A DNA stretch of 64,000 nt from Luteibacter sp. UNC138MFCol5.1. GTDB lineage: Bacteria > Pseudomonadota > Gammaproteobacteria > Xanthomonadales > Rhodanobacteraceae. The stretch lies in contig NZ_FODZ01000004.1 of assembly GCF_900110505.1 (NCBI RefSeq), forward strand, positions 137,309 to 201,308. Direction: 5' to 3'. A model generated the notes under the pieces. It was not told the origin of the DNA, ran no database searches, and saw only the letters and a list, made by a program, of their open reading frames with translations. A program made the translations under genes and the position numbers. Shown here in pieces: positions 34,153 through 44,555 of this stretch (position 1 is the stretch's first letter; every line of letters begins with the position of its first letter).

Positions 34153-34677
34153 TCAGTCGGCGTACTTCGCGGGCGCCGGGTGCACCGCACCGCAGTTCCG
34201 GCAGGTGCGTGCGTCCAGCGAGCGGTAGAACTTCTCGAACACGGGCGGGAAATCGCTTTCGATGCTGCCGAGCGGGAAGTACTCCTCGAACAGCTTCTGG
34301 TTGCAGACCTGGCAGAACCACATCAGGCCGTCCTTTTCGTCCGCGAGCCGACGCCGCTCGATCACGAGACCGATCGAATCCGGCATGCGCTGCGGCGAAT
34401 GCGGCACGCGGGGCGGCAGGTAGAACACTTCCCCCGCGCGGATCGGGATGTCGCGGGCCTGTCCCTCGTCCTGGACCTTCAGCACCATCTCGCCCTCGAG
34501 CTGGTAGAAGAACTCCGGACCCTCGTCGTAGTGATAGTCGGTGCGTGCGTTGGGGCCGCCGACGATCATCACGATGAAATCGCCGTCGACGATGCACTTG
34601 TTGCCGACCGGTGGCTTGAGCAGGGCGCGGTTGTCGTCGATCCAGCGCTGGAGGTCGATGGGCGGAAGGAGGCTCAT
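34153..34677 (-). CDS. nbaC: 3-hydroxyanthranilate 3,4-dioxygenase
   Basis: A 174-residue cupin of the HAAO family. The catalytic Fe ligands fall in [18 protein letters not shown] (His and Glu) and PPRVPHSPQ (distal His). The C-terminal rubredoxin-like metal site of bacterial HAAO has two Cys pairs, WFCQVC and CRNC. Reaction: ring cleavage of 3-hydroxyanthranilate to 2-amino-3-carboxymuconate semialdehyde in the kynurenine pathway. No other kynurenine gene is in this window. Confidence 0.93.
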   Translation of the reverse strand: MSLLPPIDLQRWIDDNRALLKPPVGNKCIVDGDFIVMIVGGPNARTDYHYDEGPEFFYQLEGEMVLKVQDEGQARDIPIRAGEVFYLPPRVPHSPQRMPDSIGLVIERRRLADEKDGLMWFCQVCNQKLFEEYFPLGSIESDFPPVFEKFYRSLDARTCRNCGAVHPAPAKYAD

Positions 34678-34860
34678 GGTCGGCGTTCGGTGAAAGATCG
34701 CCGCATGATACTCCCGGCGCCCCCGCCCGTCGGCGCGCTCGCGCGGGATCGCCGGTGCGATCGGCGCCCACCGGGAATCGGCGGCATGGCCTTACCGGCA
34801 TCTTCCGCCGCGCGCCGCTCTGCCGTACAACGGTGGTTTTCCTGACAGGAATCCGACCGC

Positions 34861-36135
34861 ATGCCGTCGTGGTATCACGACCGAATCGCCGCACCGCCAT
34901 CGCGACCGCCGCCACGGGGCCGTCGCGAGGCCGCGGTGGTGATCGTCGGCGCCGGCTTCGCGGGACTCAACACCGCGCTCGGCCTCGCCGCGCGCGGCGT
35001 GCGCGACATCGTGCTGCTGGAGTCGAAGTACATCGGGTTCGGTGCGTCGGGCCGCAACGGCGGCTTCGTTTTCGCGGGCTACTCGCTCGGCGAGCGGGCC
35101 CTGCTGGAACGCGCGGGGCCCGATCGCGCCCGCGCGCTCTACGCGCGCACCGTGGACGCGGTGAACCTGATCCGAGAGCGGATCGCGGCCCTGTCGATCG
35201 ATTGCGATGCGGTGGATGCGGGCGTCGTCTGGGCCAACTGGTTCCGCGACGCGAACGTGCTGCGCTCGCGGCAGCAGCTGCTGGCCGAGCACTACGGCAC
35301 CGAATGGCAGTGGATTCCCGAAGACGCGATGCATGAGTTCGTGCGGAGTCCGCGGTACCACGACGGCCTCTACGAACGGAACGCGCTGCACATCGATCCG
35401 CTGGCGTACGCGCGCGGACTCGCTTCCGCGGCGGAGCGCGTGGGCGTCGGCATCCACGAGGGCTCGCGCGTGCGCATGCTGGAGCGCAAGGGTCCCCGCT
35501 GGATCCTCCGCGTGGGCGACGCCGAGATCGAGACCCCGCAGGTCGTGCTGGCCTGCGGTGGCTACCTGGCGGGGCTCGATCGCTCCATCGACCGGGCGGT
35601 GTTGCCGATCGCCACGTACGTGATGGTCACGGAGCCGTTGGGCGAGCGGCTGCGCGAGTGCCTGCGCACGCGCGCCGCGATCTACGACACGCGCTTCGCC
35701 TTCGATTACTACCGCCCGCTGCCGGATACGCGCCTGCTCTGGGGCGGACGGATCTCGGTCCGCGATCGCTCGCCCCGCGCGGTGCAGCGGCTGCTCAGGC
35801 GGGACATGGCGCGTGTCTTTCCGTCGTTGAAGGAGGCGCGCATCGAACAGGCCTGGTCGGGTCTGATGAGCTATGCGCGCCACGAGATGCCCCAGGTGGG
35901 TACGCACGGCAACGGACTCTGGTACGCGCAGGCCTTCGGAGGCCACGGCCTGGCGCCCACCTGCGCGGCGGGGGAGGCGCTGGCCGATGCCATCGCCGCG
36001 GGAGAGACGCGCCTCGACGCGTACGAGGCCTTCGGCCTCGAGCCGGTGCATCGTCCGTTCGGTTATCTTGCCGCGCAGGGCACGTACTGGAAATACGAAC
36101 TGGGCGACTGGTTCAAGTCACGACTGGAAGGATGA
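34861..36135 (+). CDS. FAD-dependent oxidoreductase (DAO/PuuB-like)
   Basis: A 424-residue flavoenzyme of the D-amino-acid-oxidase superfamily. The FAD-binding Rossmann motif [20 protein letters not shown] is at about 22-41, followed by [18 protein letters not shown] (the DAO/gamma-glutamylputrescine oxidase hallmark). The C-terminal [35 protein letters not shown] closes the flavin site. It resembles gamma-glutamylputrescine oxidase (PuuB), but no putrescine genes are adjacent, so the substrate is open. CsaA follows after one base. Confidence 0.85.
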   Translation: MPSWYHDRIAAPPSRPPPRGRREAAVVIVGAGFAGLNTALGLAARGVRDIVLLESKYIGFGASGRNGGFVFAGYSLGERALLERAGPDRARALYARTVDAVNLIRERIAALSIDCDAVDAGVVWANWFRDANVLRSRQQLLAEHYGTEWQWIPEDAMHEFVRSPRYHDGLYERNALHIDPLAYARGLASAAERVGVGIHEGSRVRMLERKGPRWILRVGDAEIETPQVVLACGGYLAGLDRSIDRAVLPIATYVMVTEPLGERLRECLRTRAAIYDTRFAFDYYRPLPDTRLLWGGRISVRDRSPRAVQRLLRRDMARVFPSLKEARIEQAWSGLMSYARHEMPQVGTHGNGLWYAQAFGGHGLAPTCAAGEALADAIAAGETRLDAYEAFGLEPVHRPFGYLAAQGTYWKYELGDWFKSRLEG

Positions 36136-36136
36136 G

Positions 36137-36472
36137 ATGAGCGAAGAGATCAGCTGGGCCGACTTCGAAAAGGTGATGCTCGTCGCGGGCACGATCGTGC
36201 GCGCCGAGGTCTTCCCCGAGGCGCGTCGGCCCGCGTACAAGATCTGGGCGGACTTCGGGCCGCATGGCGAGAAGAAGACCAGCGCGCAGATCGCGAACAT
36301 CTACCAGCCGGAAGAGCTGGTCGGCCGGCAGATCGTCGGCGTGATCAATTTCCCGGAGAAGCAGATCGGTCCGTTCCGCTCGCAGTTCCTGCTCACCGGA
36401 TTCCACACCGACGACGGCGTGGTGATCACGACCACCGAGCGGCCGGTGCCGAACGGGGCGCGGCTGGCTTAG
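36137..36472 (+). CDS. csaA: CsaA-like tRNA-binding-domain protein
   Basis: A 111-residue single tRNA_bind (EMAP/OB-fold) protein. Patterns: [33 protein letters not shown] and [24 protein letters not shown]. The C-terminal VPNGARL is typical of CsaA. Family knowledge: a dimer that binds tRNA-like structures and has been proposed as an export chaperone. It starts one base after the FAD oxidoreductase stop, so the two are co-transcribed. It converges with the metallo-hydrolase gene, 26 bases away. Confidence 0.92.
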   Translation: MSEEISWADFEKVMLVAGTIVRAEVFPEARRPAYKIWADFGPHGEKKTSAQIANIYQPEELVGRQIVGVINFPEKQIGPFRSQFLLTGFHTDDGVVITTTERPVPNGARLA

Positions 36473-36498
36473 TCGTGTCCCGTCGCGGGTGAGGCGAC

Positions 36499-37422
36499 TC
36501 AGCGCGAGATGCGATCCATCCAGACGACGATGCCCTGCGCGTTCAGGCGGATATCGATCTTCAGTAGCTTGAGGATCGCCTCCACGCCCAGCGCGACACC
36601 GTGCTTCCGGGCACGGGCGACGTACAGTTCCGCGAGCGCCTCGGCGATGCGATCCTCCCGGTCCGCCGCGCCGGCGTGACGCCGGGCGATCGCGACCATG
36701 GCGTCGATCTGCTCGTGCAGGTCGTTCGCGAGGCGCTTCACGTCGGCCACGCGGTCGTAGTGCGTGAGGTACATGGCCTCCGGCTCGTAGCGCATCATGC
36801 GCTCGATGGACGCATGCGCCTCGTCGGGATCGAACTGCACGGGCGACGTGGTCGGGATGATGAACGCCCCGGCAGCCGTGTCGAGTTCGCGATAGGAAAG
36901 TCCGAAGATGTCGCCGGTGAAGAAGGCGTTCGCGCGTTCGTCGTGGATCGCGATGTGGTGCTTCGCGTGCCCGGGCGTGTCGAGGCAGAGCAGGGCGCGT
37001 CCGGCCAGGTCGACGACGAAGCCATCGGTCGCCTCGATCACGCGATCCTTCGCCACCGGCACGATCTCACCGTAATCGCGGCGCACCACGTCCTCGCCAT
37101 AGACCGCCGAGGCGCCCGCGATCAGCACCGAGGGATCGATCATGTGGCGCGCGCCGCGCGGATGCACGGCCAGCATGGCATGGGGCAGGTGGCGCATCAG
37201 TTCGCCCGCGCCGCCGGCGTGGTCGAGATGCACGTGGGTGAGGATCACCCAGTCGATGTCTTTCGGTTCGAGGTCGGCAGCGGCGATCGCGTCGAGGAAC
37301 CGCGGCAGGGCGTGCGCCGTGCCGCTGTCGATGAAGGCGCCGCGCCCGCGTTCCACGACGAGGTAGGCGGCGTCGAAGTTCGGCCGGCCGAAGCCGGTAT
37401 CGATGGTGTGGATGCCGTGCAT
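36499..37422 (-). CDS. Metallo-beta-lactamase-fold hydrolase
   Basis: A 307-residue MBL-fold protein. The metal-binding motif [12 protein letters not shown] (HxHxDH) is at about 59-70. Further ligand His residues are in [14 protein letters not shown] and YLTHYDRV. The N terminus ([34 protein letters not shown]) is typical of glyoxalase-II-like members. The substrate is not determinable. The next gene upstream on the chromosome is separated by a REP element. Confidence 0.85.
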   Translation of the reverse strand: MHGIHTIDTGFGRPNFDAAYLVVERGRGAFIDSGTAHALPRFLDAIAAADLEPKDIDWVILTHVHLDHAGGAGELMRHLPHAMLAVHPRGARHMIDPSVLIAGASAVYGEDVVRRDYGEIVPVAKDRVIEATDGFVVDLAGRALLCLDTPGHAKHHIAIHDERANAFFTGDIFGLSYRELDTAAGAFIIPTTSPVQFDPDEAHASIERMMRYEPEAMYLTHYDRVADVKRLANDLHEQIDAMVAIARRHAGAADREDRIAEALAELYVARARKHGVALGVEAILKLLKIDIRLNAQGIVVWMDRISR

Positions 37423-37457
37423 GTCCGTAGCGTACGCCAGCGAGCGGCCGTCCGGGT

Positions 37458-37554
37458 GTAGGAGCGCGCCCTGCGCGCGACAGCTTTTGCAGCGGAGAGC
37501 ATCGAGTCCCTGGCTCTCACGCGAAAAGATGTCGCGCGCAGGGCGCGCTCCTAC
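37458..37554. repeat. Paired palindromic (BIME-like) element, GTAGGAGC family
   Basis: Perfect 25-base inverted arms (37458-37482 and 37530-37554) flank a 47-base middle that itself carries GAGAGC/GCTCTC. Each arm starts GTAGGAGCGCGC. It separates the fadA-like gene's 3' end from the metallo-hydrolase promoter region. Confidence 0.9.
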
Positions 37555-37572
37555 GGGTGCCGTGCCTGTGCG

Positions 37573-38781
37573 TCAGAGCGCCTCGAACACGCCCGCGGCG
37601 CCCATGCCCGTGCCGATGCACATGGTCACCATGCCGTACTTCTGCTTGCGGCGACGCAGGCCGTGGATCAGTGTCGCGGCGCGGATGGCGCCGGTGGCGC
37701 CGAGGGGGTGGCCGAGGGCGATGGCGCCGCCCAGCGGGTTCACCTTCGACGGATCGAGGCCGAGGTCCCGGATCACGGCCAGGGCCTGGGCCGCGAAGGC
37801 CTCGTTCAGCTCGATCCAGTCCAGCTGGTCCTGCGTGATGCCGGTCTGCTTGAGCGCCTTCGGAATCGCTTCCTTCGGGCCGATGCCCATGATCTCCGGC
37901 GCGACGCCGGCCACCGAGAAGCCCACGAACCGCGCGAGCGGGGTCAGGCCGTAGTCCTTGATGGCCTTCTCGCTGGCGATGAGCAGGGCACCCGCGCCGT
38001 CCGACATCTGCGAGGAGTTGCCGGCCGTCACCGATCCGCCGAACTGGCCGTTGCGGAACACGGGGCGGAGCTTGCCGAGCACCTCGAGCGAGGTGTCCTG
38101 ACGCGGGCCCTCGTCGGTGTCGATGATGCGGCGGTCCTCGCGGACGCTGTGGTTCTTCAGGTCCGGGTAGCGGTCGTCGAGCTGGAACGGCGTGATCTCG
38201 TCCTTGAACTCGCCCGCGGCGATGGCCGCGATGGCGCGCTGGTGCGACTGCAGCGCGAAGGCGTCCTGGTCCTCGCGGCTGACCTTCCAGCGCTCGGCCA
38301 CCTTCTCGGCCGTGATGCCCATGCCGAAGGCGATGGCGCGGTTCTCGTCGTTCTCGAAGATCGCCGGGTTCATGGCGACCTTGTGGCCCATCATCGGCAC
38401 CATGCTCATCGACTCGGTACCGCCGGCGAGCATGAGGTCGGCCTCGCCCAGGCGAATGCGGTCGGCGGCCATCGCGATGGCCTGCACGCCCGAGGAGCAG
38501 AAGCGGTTGATGGTGACGCCCGGGACCTGTTCCGGCAGACCGGCCAGCAGCACGCCGATGCGCGCGACGTTCATGCCCTGCTCGGCTTCCGGCATCGCGC
38601 AGCCGATGACGGCGTCCGCGATGAGCGACGGGTCGATGCCCGGCGCCTGCTCGATCACGCTGCGGATGACATGGGCGAGGAGGTCGTCGGGACGGGTGTT
38701 GCGGAATACGCCGCGCGGCGCCTTGCCGACCGGCGTGCGGGTGGCGGCGACGATGTAGGCGTCTTGCACTTGCTTGCTCAT
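37573..38781 (-). CDS. fadA: Acetyl-CoA C-acyltransferase (3-ketoacyl-CoA thiolase)
   Basis: A 402-residue thiolase. The nucleophile Cys is in [16 protein letters not shown] (about 90). The second-site His is in [20 protein letters not shown] and the general-base Cys in [14 protein letters not shown]. Reaction: thiolytic release of acetyl-CoA from 3-ketoacyl-CoA, the last step of beta-oxidation. It is last in the tetR-fadB-fadA operon, 50 bases after the multifunctional enzyme. Confidence 0.95.
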   Translation of the reverse strand: MSKQVQDAYIVAATRTPVGKAPRGVFRNTRPDDLLAHVIRSVIEQAPGIDPSLIADAVIGCAMPEAEQGMNVARIGVLLAGLPEQVPGVTINRFCSSGVQAIAMAADRIRLGEADLMLAGGTESMSMVPMMGHKVAMNPAIFENDENRAIAFGMGITAEKVAERWKVSREDQDAFALQSHQRAIAAIAAGEFKDEITPFQLDDRYPDLKNHSVREDRRIIDTDEGPRQDTSLEVLGKLRPVFRNGQFGGSVTAGNSSQMSDGAGALLIASEKAIKDYGLTPLARFVGFSVAGVAPEIMGIGPKEAIPKALKQTGITQDQLDWIELNEAFAAQALAVIRDLGLDPSKVNPLGGAIALGHPLGATGAIRAATLIHGLRRRKQKYGMVTMCIGTGMGAAGVFEAL

Positions 38782-38831
38782 GGATGGTTCCTCAATGGGG
38801 GAAGTCGTGGTGCGTCAGAGCGCGTGGCGCG

Positions 38832-41201
38832 TCAGTTACGCAACGGCTTCCCCGTCGTCATCGTGTGGGCGATACGGGCCTGGGTCTTTTCGGTCTGCGC
38901 CAGTTCCACGAAGTGGCGGCGTTCCAGCGCGAGCAGCCACGCCTCGTCCACCAGCGAACCGCGCTCGATCTTTCCGCCCGAGAGGGCGTCGGCGATGCGG
39001 CTGGCGATCTCGATGTCGTGTGGCGAGGCGAAATAGCCCTCGGCCAGGTTCGCCAGCGACGCCTTGAACGTGGCGGTGGACACGTCGCCCGCGGCCGGGA
39101 TGGCGCGGGCCGGCAGCGGCGGACGGTAGCCCGACTCGGCCATGGCGCGCGCCTGCGCCTTGGCGACGTGCAGGACCTCGTAGCTGTTGAAGACCACGAC
39201 GTCGTCCTTGCGCAGCAGGCCGAGCGACTTCGCCTCGAGGGCGCTGGCCGACACCTTCGCCATCGCGACGGTCTCGAACACCTTCTTCAGCGATTCGAAC
39301 GGGTCGGCCGGGTTCTCCTGCGCGGCGCGGACCGCCAGTTCCTTCAGGCCGCCGCCGGCGGGCAGCAGGCCCACGCCGGCTTCCACCAGGCCGATGTAGC
39401 TCTCGAGCGCCGCGACGGTACGCGCCGCGTGCATCTGGAACTCGCAGCCGCCGCCGAGCGCTAGCCCGCGCACGGCCGCGACGACCGGAACCAGCGAATA
39501 CTTGATCCGCATGCTGGTCGCCTGGAAGTTGGCCACCATGGCTTCGAACTGCGCGAGCTTGCCTTCCTTGAGCAGGCCGAGCGCGCCCTTGAGGTCGGCG
39601 CCGGCGGAGAAGGGCTCGGACGGCTGCCACAGCACCACGCCACGGAACTGCTGCTCGGCCAGGCCGATCGCGTGCTGGATGCCGTCGAGCACGTGGTCGT
39701 TGACCGTGTGCATCTTGGTCTTGAACGAGATGACGCCGATGTCGTCGCCCGAGGTCCACAGGCGCACGCCGTCGTTTTCCCAGACCGTGGTGCCCTTGTC
39801 GAACGTCTCGCCCAGGATCGGATCGGGGAACGCCTGGCGGGCGTAGACCGGGTGGGCCGAGCGCGGCTTTTCTGCCTTCGCGCTGGCGGAATACGAGCCG
39901 GTCTTGCCGTGCACGCCGGTGCGGCCGTCGGTGACCCAGGCCGGCAGGGGCGCGCTGCTCATGGCCTTGCCCGCGGCGATGTCCTCGGCGATCCATCCGG
40001 CGATCTGCTGCCAGCCGGCCGACTGCCAGATCTCGAACGGGCCGAGTTTCCAGCCGTAGCCCCAGCGAATGGCGAAGTCGACGTCGCGGGCGGTATCGGC
40101 GATGTCGGCCAGGTGATAGGCGGTGTAGTGGAAGAGGTCGCGGAACACCGCCCAGAGGAACTGGGCCTGCGGGTCGGACGAGGCGCGCAGCTTCGCGAAC
40201 TTCTCGGCCGGGTCCTTGATGGCGAGGATGGCGGACACCTCGTCGGAAGCCTTCTGCTCGGAGACGCGGTAGTCCTGCTTCTGCAGGTCGAGCACCACGA
40301 TGTCCTTGCCGGCCTTGCGATACACGCCCGCGCCGGTCTTCTGGCCCAGCGCACCCTTCTCGATGAGGGCCTTGAGCCACGCCGGGGGCTGGAAGAACGC
40401 GTGCCACGGGTCGTCGGGCAGGGTGTCGCTCATGGTCTTGACCACGTGCGCCAGGGTGTCGAGGCCGACGACGTCCGCGGTGCGGAACGTGGCGCTCTTC
40501 GGACGGCCGATGGCCGGGCCGGTCAGCGCGTCGACGGTGTCGAAGCCGAGGCCGAACTGCTCGGTGTGGTGCATGGTCGACAGCATCGAGAACACGCCGA
40601 TGCGGTTGCCGATGAAGTTCGGGGTGTCCTTCGCGTACACCACGCCCTTGCCGAGCGTGGTGGTCAGGAACGCCTCGAGGCCTTCCAGCACGGCCGCGTC
40701 GGTCAGCTTCGTCGGGATCAGCTCGACGAGATGCATGTAACGCGGCGGGTTGAAGAAGTGCACGCCCGTGAAGCGGTGGCGCAGCGCTTCCGGAAGGGCC
40801 TCGGCCAGGCCGTTGATCGACAGGCCCGACGTGTTGCTCGCGAGCACGGCCGTCTTCGAGACGTGCGGGGCGATCTTCGTGTAGAGGTCGAGTTTCCAGT
40901 CCATCCGTTCGGCGATCGCTTCGATGACGAGATCGACGTCGGCGAGCTGGGCGAGGTCGTCCTCGTAGTTCGCCGGAATGATCGCGGCGCCGAGGCTCTT
41001 CTCGGCGAGCGGAGCCGGGGAGAGCTTGGCCAGGTTGGCGATCGCCTTGAGGGCGATGCCGCTCTTCGGACCTTCCTTCGCGGGCAGGTCGAACAGCACG
41101 GTTTCGACGTTGGCGTTCGTCAGGTGCGCGGCAATCTGCGCGCCCATGACGCCGGCGCCGAGTACCGCGGCCTTGCGAATGCGTAACGGTGTTGCGGTCA
41201 T
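38832..41201 (-). CDS. fadN: 3-hydroxyacyl-CoA dehydrogenase/enoyl-CoA hydratase (FadN-type order)
   Basis: A 789-residue bifunctional beta-oxidation enzyme. The NAD-binding 3HCDH domain comes first (AAVLGAGVMGAQIAAHL at about 11-27; catalytic His in GVHFFNPPRYMHLVELI). Its C-terminal helical domains follow. The enoyl-CoA hydratase/isomerase fold is at the end (about 480-680; FSAGADLKGALG, and GLALGGGCEFQMHAARTVAA carrying the oxyanion-hole Gly). This order is the reverse of E. coli FadB and is that of Bacillus FadN. The start at 41201 (MTATPLRI) has CGGAGA upstream; an in-frame ATG 21 bases earlier lacks one. Second gene of the operon. Confidence 0.93.
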   Translation of the reverse strand: MTATPLRIRKAAVLGAGVMGAQIAAHLTNANVETVLFDLPAKEGPKSGIALKAIANLAKLSPAPLAEKSLGAAIIPANYEDDLAQLADVDLVIEAIAERMDWKLDLYTKIAPHVSKTAVLASNTSGLSINGLAEALPEALRHRFTGVHFFNPPRYMHLVELIPTKLTDAAVLEGLEAFLTTTLGKGVVYAKDTPNFIGNRIGVFSMLSTMHHTEQFGLGFDTVDALTGPAIGRPKSATFRTADVVGLDTLAHVVKTMSDTLPDDPWHAFFQPPAWLKALIEKGALGQKTGAGVYRKAGKDIVVLDLQKQDYRVSEQKASDEVSAILAIKDPAEKFAKLRASSDPQAQFLWAVFRDLFHYTAYHLADIADTARDVDFAIRWGYGWKLGPFEIWQSAGWQQIAGWIAEDIAAGKAMSSAPLPAWVTDGRTGVHGKTGSYSASAKAEKPRSAHPVYARQAFPDPILGETFDKGTTVWENDGVRLWTSGDDIGVISFKTKMHTVNDHVLDGIQHAIGLAEQQFRGVVLWQPSEPFSAGADLKGALGLLKEGKLAQFEAMVANFQATSMRIKYSLVPVVAAVRGLALGGGCEFQMHAARTVAALESYIGLVEAGVGLLPAGGGLKELAVRAAQENPADPFESLKKVFETVAMAKVSASALEAKSLGLLRKDDVVVFNSYEVLHVAKAQARAMAESGYRPPLPARAIPAAGDVSTATFKASLANLAEGYFASPHDIEIASRIADALSGGKIERGSLVDEAWLLALERRHFVELAQTEKTQARIAHTMTTGKPLRN

Positions 41202-41234
41202 GGTGATCTCCGGGGTGCTCAAGGATCGCCTCGG

Positions 41235-41897
41235 TCAGCGGGTGGCCGTGGCGTTCGAAACGGAAGGGGCGCGCAGGCCGGCGGCGGCGAAGCGGATGAG
41301 CTGCTCGGCGGCGGTCTCGCGGTGGTCGCGCTCGGCGACGTCGGTCTTGCGCTGGATGATGCCGAAGTCGGCCATCGCGTAGGTCAGGGCGCCGGTGACG
41401 ATGTCCAGGCGCCAGTAGATGTCTTCCTTGCCCAGGCCCGGGAGCAGCCGGCCGAACTCGGCGGCGAACTGGCGCAGGATGTGGCCGTAGTTGTCGGACA
41501 GGAAGCGGCGAAGGGTCTCGTTGTGCTCGGCGTAGGCGCGGGCGAGCACGCGGACGAAGGCGGCGCCACCGCCGTCGTTGCGCGACAGGTCGAGCGCGGG
41601 GCGGATATAGGCGTCGAGGACGTCCTCGAGGCGGGTCGTCTCCAGCCCGGCGACCTTGCCCAGCGCGGCCAGGCGGCGGCTGTTGAGCTCGTCGAGGCGG
41701 CGGCGGAAGACCTCCTCGATCAGCTTGTCCTTGGATCCGAAGTGATAGTTCACCGCCGCGAGATTGACCCGGGCCGCTGCCGTCACCTGGCGGAGGGACG
41801 CGCCGGCGAAGCCATGCGTGGCGAAGAGTGTCTCAGCGGCGCCGAGAATGCGCTCTTTCGTGGTGCGTTCGCGGGAAGCGTAGGGTGCACTCGTCAT
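41235..41897 (-). CDS. TetR-family repressor of the beta-oxidation operon
   Basis: A 220-residue TetR regulator. The helix-turn-helix domain (about 14-60) reads [44 protein letters not shown]. The C-terminal ligand domain resembles the PsrA/FadR-type acyl-CoA sensors of proteobacteria. A perfect palindrome (41929-41944) matching the PsrA consensus lies 32 bases upstream. It leads the fad operon, ending 33 bases before the FadN-type gene, so it probably represses its own operon until acyl-CoA binds (inference). Confidence 0.88.
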   Translation of the reverse strand: MTSAPYASRERTTKERILGAAETLFATHGFAGASLRQVTAAARVNLAAVNYHFGSKDKLIEEVFRRRLDELNSRRLAALGKVAGLETTRLEDVLDAYIRPALDLSRNDGGGAAFVRVLARAYAEHNETLRRFLSDNYGHILRQFAAEFGRLLPGLGKEDIYWRLDIVTGALTYAMADFGIIQRKTDVAERDHRETAAEQLIRFAAAGLRAPSVSNATATR

Positions 41898-41922
41898 ATC
41901 GGCGGACTCGGCTGGCGGACAG

Positions 41923-41944
41923 TTTGAATCAAACGATCGTTTGA
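41923..41944. promoter_or_regulatory. PsrA-like operator
   Basis: TCAAACGATCGTTTGA (41929-41944) is a perfect 16-bp palindrome fitting the published PsrA pattern (G/C)AAAC-N(2-4)-GTTT(G/C). TTTGA-A-TCAAA (41923-41933) overlaps it. The site lies between the divergent tetR and ndk genes. Confidence 0.75.
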
Positions 41945-41990
41945 GAGTACGCCCGCCAGCCCACGGTGGTCAATCTGCGACCGCACATGC

Positions 41991-42019
41991 CTGCAAACGG
42001 CTTGCGATTGAGCTAGAAT
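41991..42019 (+). promoter_or_regulatory. Possible ndk promoter
   Basis: TAGAAT (42014-42019) could be a -10 box; CTGCAA (41991-41996) lies 17 bases before it as a weak -35. The ndk ATG is at 42148, giving a leader of about 120 bases. Confidence 0.3.
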
Positions 42020-42147
42020 CTGTCAAGATTTCGTGCGCTAAGTCAGTCATTCCGGACGGCTTTGGCCGCAAACTTCCATCAGGGTCCCCATCGGGCCCTG
42101 TCAGCACTTCTTGTCTTTCCTTGTCTTCACTTTCCCGGAGCACCCGT

Positions 42148-42573
42148 ATGGCGCTGGAGCGCACCCTTTCGATCATCAAGCCGGACGCCGTCAAGAAGAA
42201 CGTCATCGGCGAAATCCTTGCCCGCTTCGAGAAGGCCGGCCTCAAGATCGTCGCCGCCAAGATGAAGCAGCTGACCCGCGAAGAGGCCGAAGGCTTCTAC
42301 GCCGTGCACAAGGAGCGTCCGTTCTTTGGCGCGCTCGTCGAGTTCATGATCTCCGGCCCGGTGATGATCCAGGCGCTGGAAGGCGAGGGCGCGGTGCTCA
42401 AGAACCGCGACCTCATGGGTGCCACCAACCCGAAGGAAGCCGCCGCCGGCACCATCCGCGCCGACTTCGCCGAATCGATCGACGCCAACGCCGTCCACGG
42501 CTCGGATTCGCTCGAGAACGCCGCGATCGAGATCAAGTACTTCTTCAACGACTCGGAAGTCGTTTCCCACTGA
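42148..42573 (+). CDS. ndk: Nucleoside diphosphate kinase
   Basis: A 141-residue NDK. It begins [15 protein letters not shown] and has the active-site segment NAVHGSDS with the phosphorylated His near residue 117, and the Arg of [10 protein letters not shown]. Reaction: transfer of the gamma phosphate between NTPs and NDPs through a phospho-His. The start at 42148 follows CCCGGAG. First gene of the conserved ndk-rlmN-pilF block. Confidence 0.98.
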   Translation: MALERTLSIIKPDAVKKNVIGEILARFEKAGLKIVAAKMKQLTREEAEGFYAVHKERPFFGALVEFMISGPVMIQALEGEGAVLKNRDLMGATNPKEAAAGTIRADFAESIDANAVHGSDSLENAAIEIKYFFNDSEVVSH

Positions 42574-42581
42574 GAACCGCC

Positions 42582-43706
42582 GTGAACACGCCCGCCGAAA
42601 AGGTCAACCTGCTCGACTTCGACCGCAAGGGTCTGCGCGATTTCTTCGCCCAGATCGGCGAGAAGCCGTACCGTGCCGAGCAGGTCATGAAGTGGATCTA
42701 CCACCGTCTCGAAAGCGATTTCGGGAAGATGACCGACGTCGGCAAGGCGCTTCGCGAGAAGCTCGACGCCACCTGCTACATCGGGCCGCCGAAGACCGTG
42801 TTCGAAAAGGGCGCGGTCGACGGCACCCACAAGTGGCTGCTGGGCATGGATGGCGGTAACGCCATCGAGACGGTCTACATCCCGGAGCCGACCCGCGGCA
42901 CGCTCTGCGTGTCGTCGCAGGTCGGCTGCGCCCTGAACTGCCAGTTCTGCTCCACGGCGACCCAGGGCTTCTCCCGCAACCTGTCCACCGCCGAGATCAT
43001 CGGCCAGGTCTGGGTGGCGGCCAAACATCTCGGCAACGTGCCGCACCAGCAGCGGCGCATCACCAACGTGGTGATGATGGGCATGGGCGAGCCGCTGCTG
43101 AACTTCGACAACGTGGTCAAGGCCATGAGCCTGATGCGCGACGACCTGGGCTTCGGCCTGGCGAGCAAGCGCGTCACGCTGTCCACGGCGGGCCTCGTGC
43201 CGATGATCGACCGCCTCTCGGCGGAGAGCGACGTCTCGCTCGCGGTGTCGCTGCACGCGGCGAACGATGAGCTGCGCACCGAGCTGGTTCCGCTGAACAA
43301 GCGCTATCCGCTGGCCGAGCTGATGGGTGCGTGCGAGCGCTACATCCAGCGCGCGCCGCGTACGTCCATCACGTTCGAGTACACGCTCATGAAGGGCGTG
43401 AACGACCAGCCGGAGCATGCGCGCCAGCTGATCAAGTTCATGCGCCGGCTGCCCGGCGCGAACAAGGTCAACCTGATCCCGTTCAATCCGTTCGAGGGCG
43501 CGCGTTTCGAGCGCTCGGGCCAGGAAGCCATCCGTAACTTCCAGACGCAGTTGCTCAACGCCGGCGTGCTGACGATGCTCCGTCGCACCCGTGGCGACGA
43601 CATCGACGCCGCCTGTGGCCAGCTCAAGGGGCAGGTGGTCGACCGTACCCGCCGGCAGGCGGAGTTCCGCAAGAAACTCGGAGAGGGAGTGGTGAATGCG
43701 GCTTGA
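42582..43706 (+). CDS. rlmN: 23S rRNA/tRNA adenine-C2 methyltransferase
   Basis: A 374-residue radical SAM enzyme. The CxxxCxxC cluster motif is [11 protein letters not shown] (about 118-125); the SAM-binding GMGEPLLN is near 165. The methyl-carrying C-terminal Cys is in [10 protein letters not shown]. Reaction: methylates A2503 of 23S rRNA and A37 of some tRNAs. It starts at GTG 8 bases after ndk and overlaps pilF by 11 bases. Confidence 0.97.
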   Translation: MNTPAEKVNLLDFDRKGLRDFFAQIGEKPYRAEQVMKWIYHRLESDFGKMTDVGKALREKLDATCYIGPPKTVFEKGAVDGTHKWLLGMDGGNAIETVYIPEPTRGTLCVSSQVGCALNCQFCSTATQGFSRNLSTAEIIGQVWVAAKHLGNVPHQQRRITNVVMMGMGEPLLNFDNVVKAMSLMRDDLGFGLASKRVTLSTAGLVPMIDRLSAESDVSLAVSLHAANDELRTELVPLNKRYPLAELMGACERYIQRAPRTSITFEYTLMKGVNDQPEHARQLIKFMRRLPGANKVNLIPFNPFEGARFERSGQEAIRNFQTQLLNAGVLTMLRRTRGDDIDAACGQLKGQVVDRTRRQAEFRKKLGEGVVNAA

Positions 43707-44466
43707 GCGGTGGGGGATGCTGGCGGTGCTCGCCCTGGCGTGCACCGGCTGCGTGGGGGATGGTTCGGGGCTGAAGCCTTCGACCGCCGCGGAAGATCGC
43801 GCCAAGGGTGCGGAAGTACATACCGAGCTGGGCCAGCGTTACATGCAGAACGGCGACCTCAAGGGCGCCATGGAAAAACTGCAGAAGGCGCTCCAGTTCG
43901 ACCCGAAATACGTTCCGGCGCAGACGGTGATCGCGGTGCTCTACGAGCGCATCAACGATCCGGTCAACGCCGAACTGCACTATCGCAAGGCCGTCGAGTA
44001 CGATCCGAAGAAGGGTTCGGTGAACAACAATCTCGCTGTCTTCCTATGCAAGCAGCACCGTCCGGCGGAGGCGAAGGCCTTCTTCGACCGGGCGCTCGCG
44101 GATCCGTTCTACGAAACACCCGATCTCGCGATGACGAATGCCGGCACCTGCCAGTTGCAGTCGCAGGATTACGCGTCGGCGGAGGATTATTTCCGGAAGG
44201 CGCTCGCGCGCAATCCCAATAACGCCGATGCCCTGTATCAGATGGCGCACGTGTTGTACCTTACGAACGATGCATTCCGGGCCCGCGCTTTCCTGCAGCG
44301 TTACGAAGCGGTGGGGGCACCGAGTCCGGATTCGCTGAAGCTCGGTCACGATATCGAGCTCCGTCTGGGCAACGGGGAGGGTGCCCAGGACTATGCAAAA
44401 CGCCTGCGCGAAACGTTCCCGGATTCGGAACCCGCGCGCGCACTCGAAGTCGCCGCACGTCAATGA
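43696..44466 (+). CDS. pilF: Type IV pilus assembly lipoprotein PilF/PilW
   Basis: A 256-residue outer-membrane lipoprotein. The signal ends ALACTGC (lipobox near residue 19). At least five TPR units follow, for example [28 protein letters not shown] and DSKPAR-type repeats through [16 protein letters not shown]. Family knowledge: pilotin needed for assembly of the PilQ secretin ring. It overlaps the rlmN stop by 11 bases. The gene order rlmN-pilF-rodZ is usual in this group. Confidence 0.93.
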   Translation: MRLERWGMLAVLALACTGCVGDGSGLKPSTAAEDRAKGAEVHTELGQRYMQNGDLKGAMEKLQKALQFDPKYVPAQTVIAVLYERINDPVNAELHYRKAVEYDPKKGSVNNNLAVFLCKQHRPAEAKAFFDRALADPFYETPDLAMTNAGTCQLQSQDYASAEDYFRKALARNPNNADALYQMAHVLYLTNDAFRARAFLQRYEAVGAPSPDSLKLGHDIELRLGNGEGAQDYAKRLRETFPDSEPARALEVAARQ

Positions 44467-44555
44467 CCCCAGTATCTTCGAATTCTTCCGGTCGGGATGG
44501 ACGCGAGCAGGATTTGTTCGCCGGTCTCGAGCCGAATGCAGACAGGGAGAACGCC

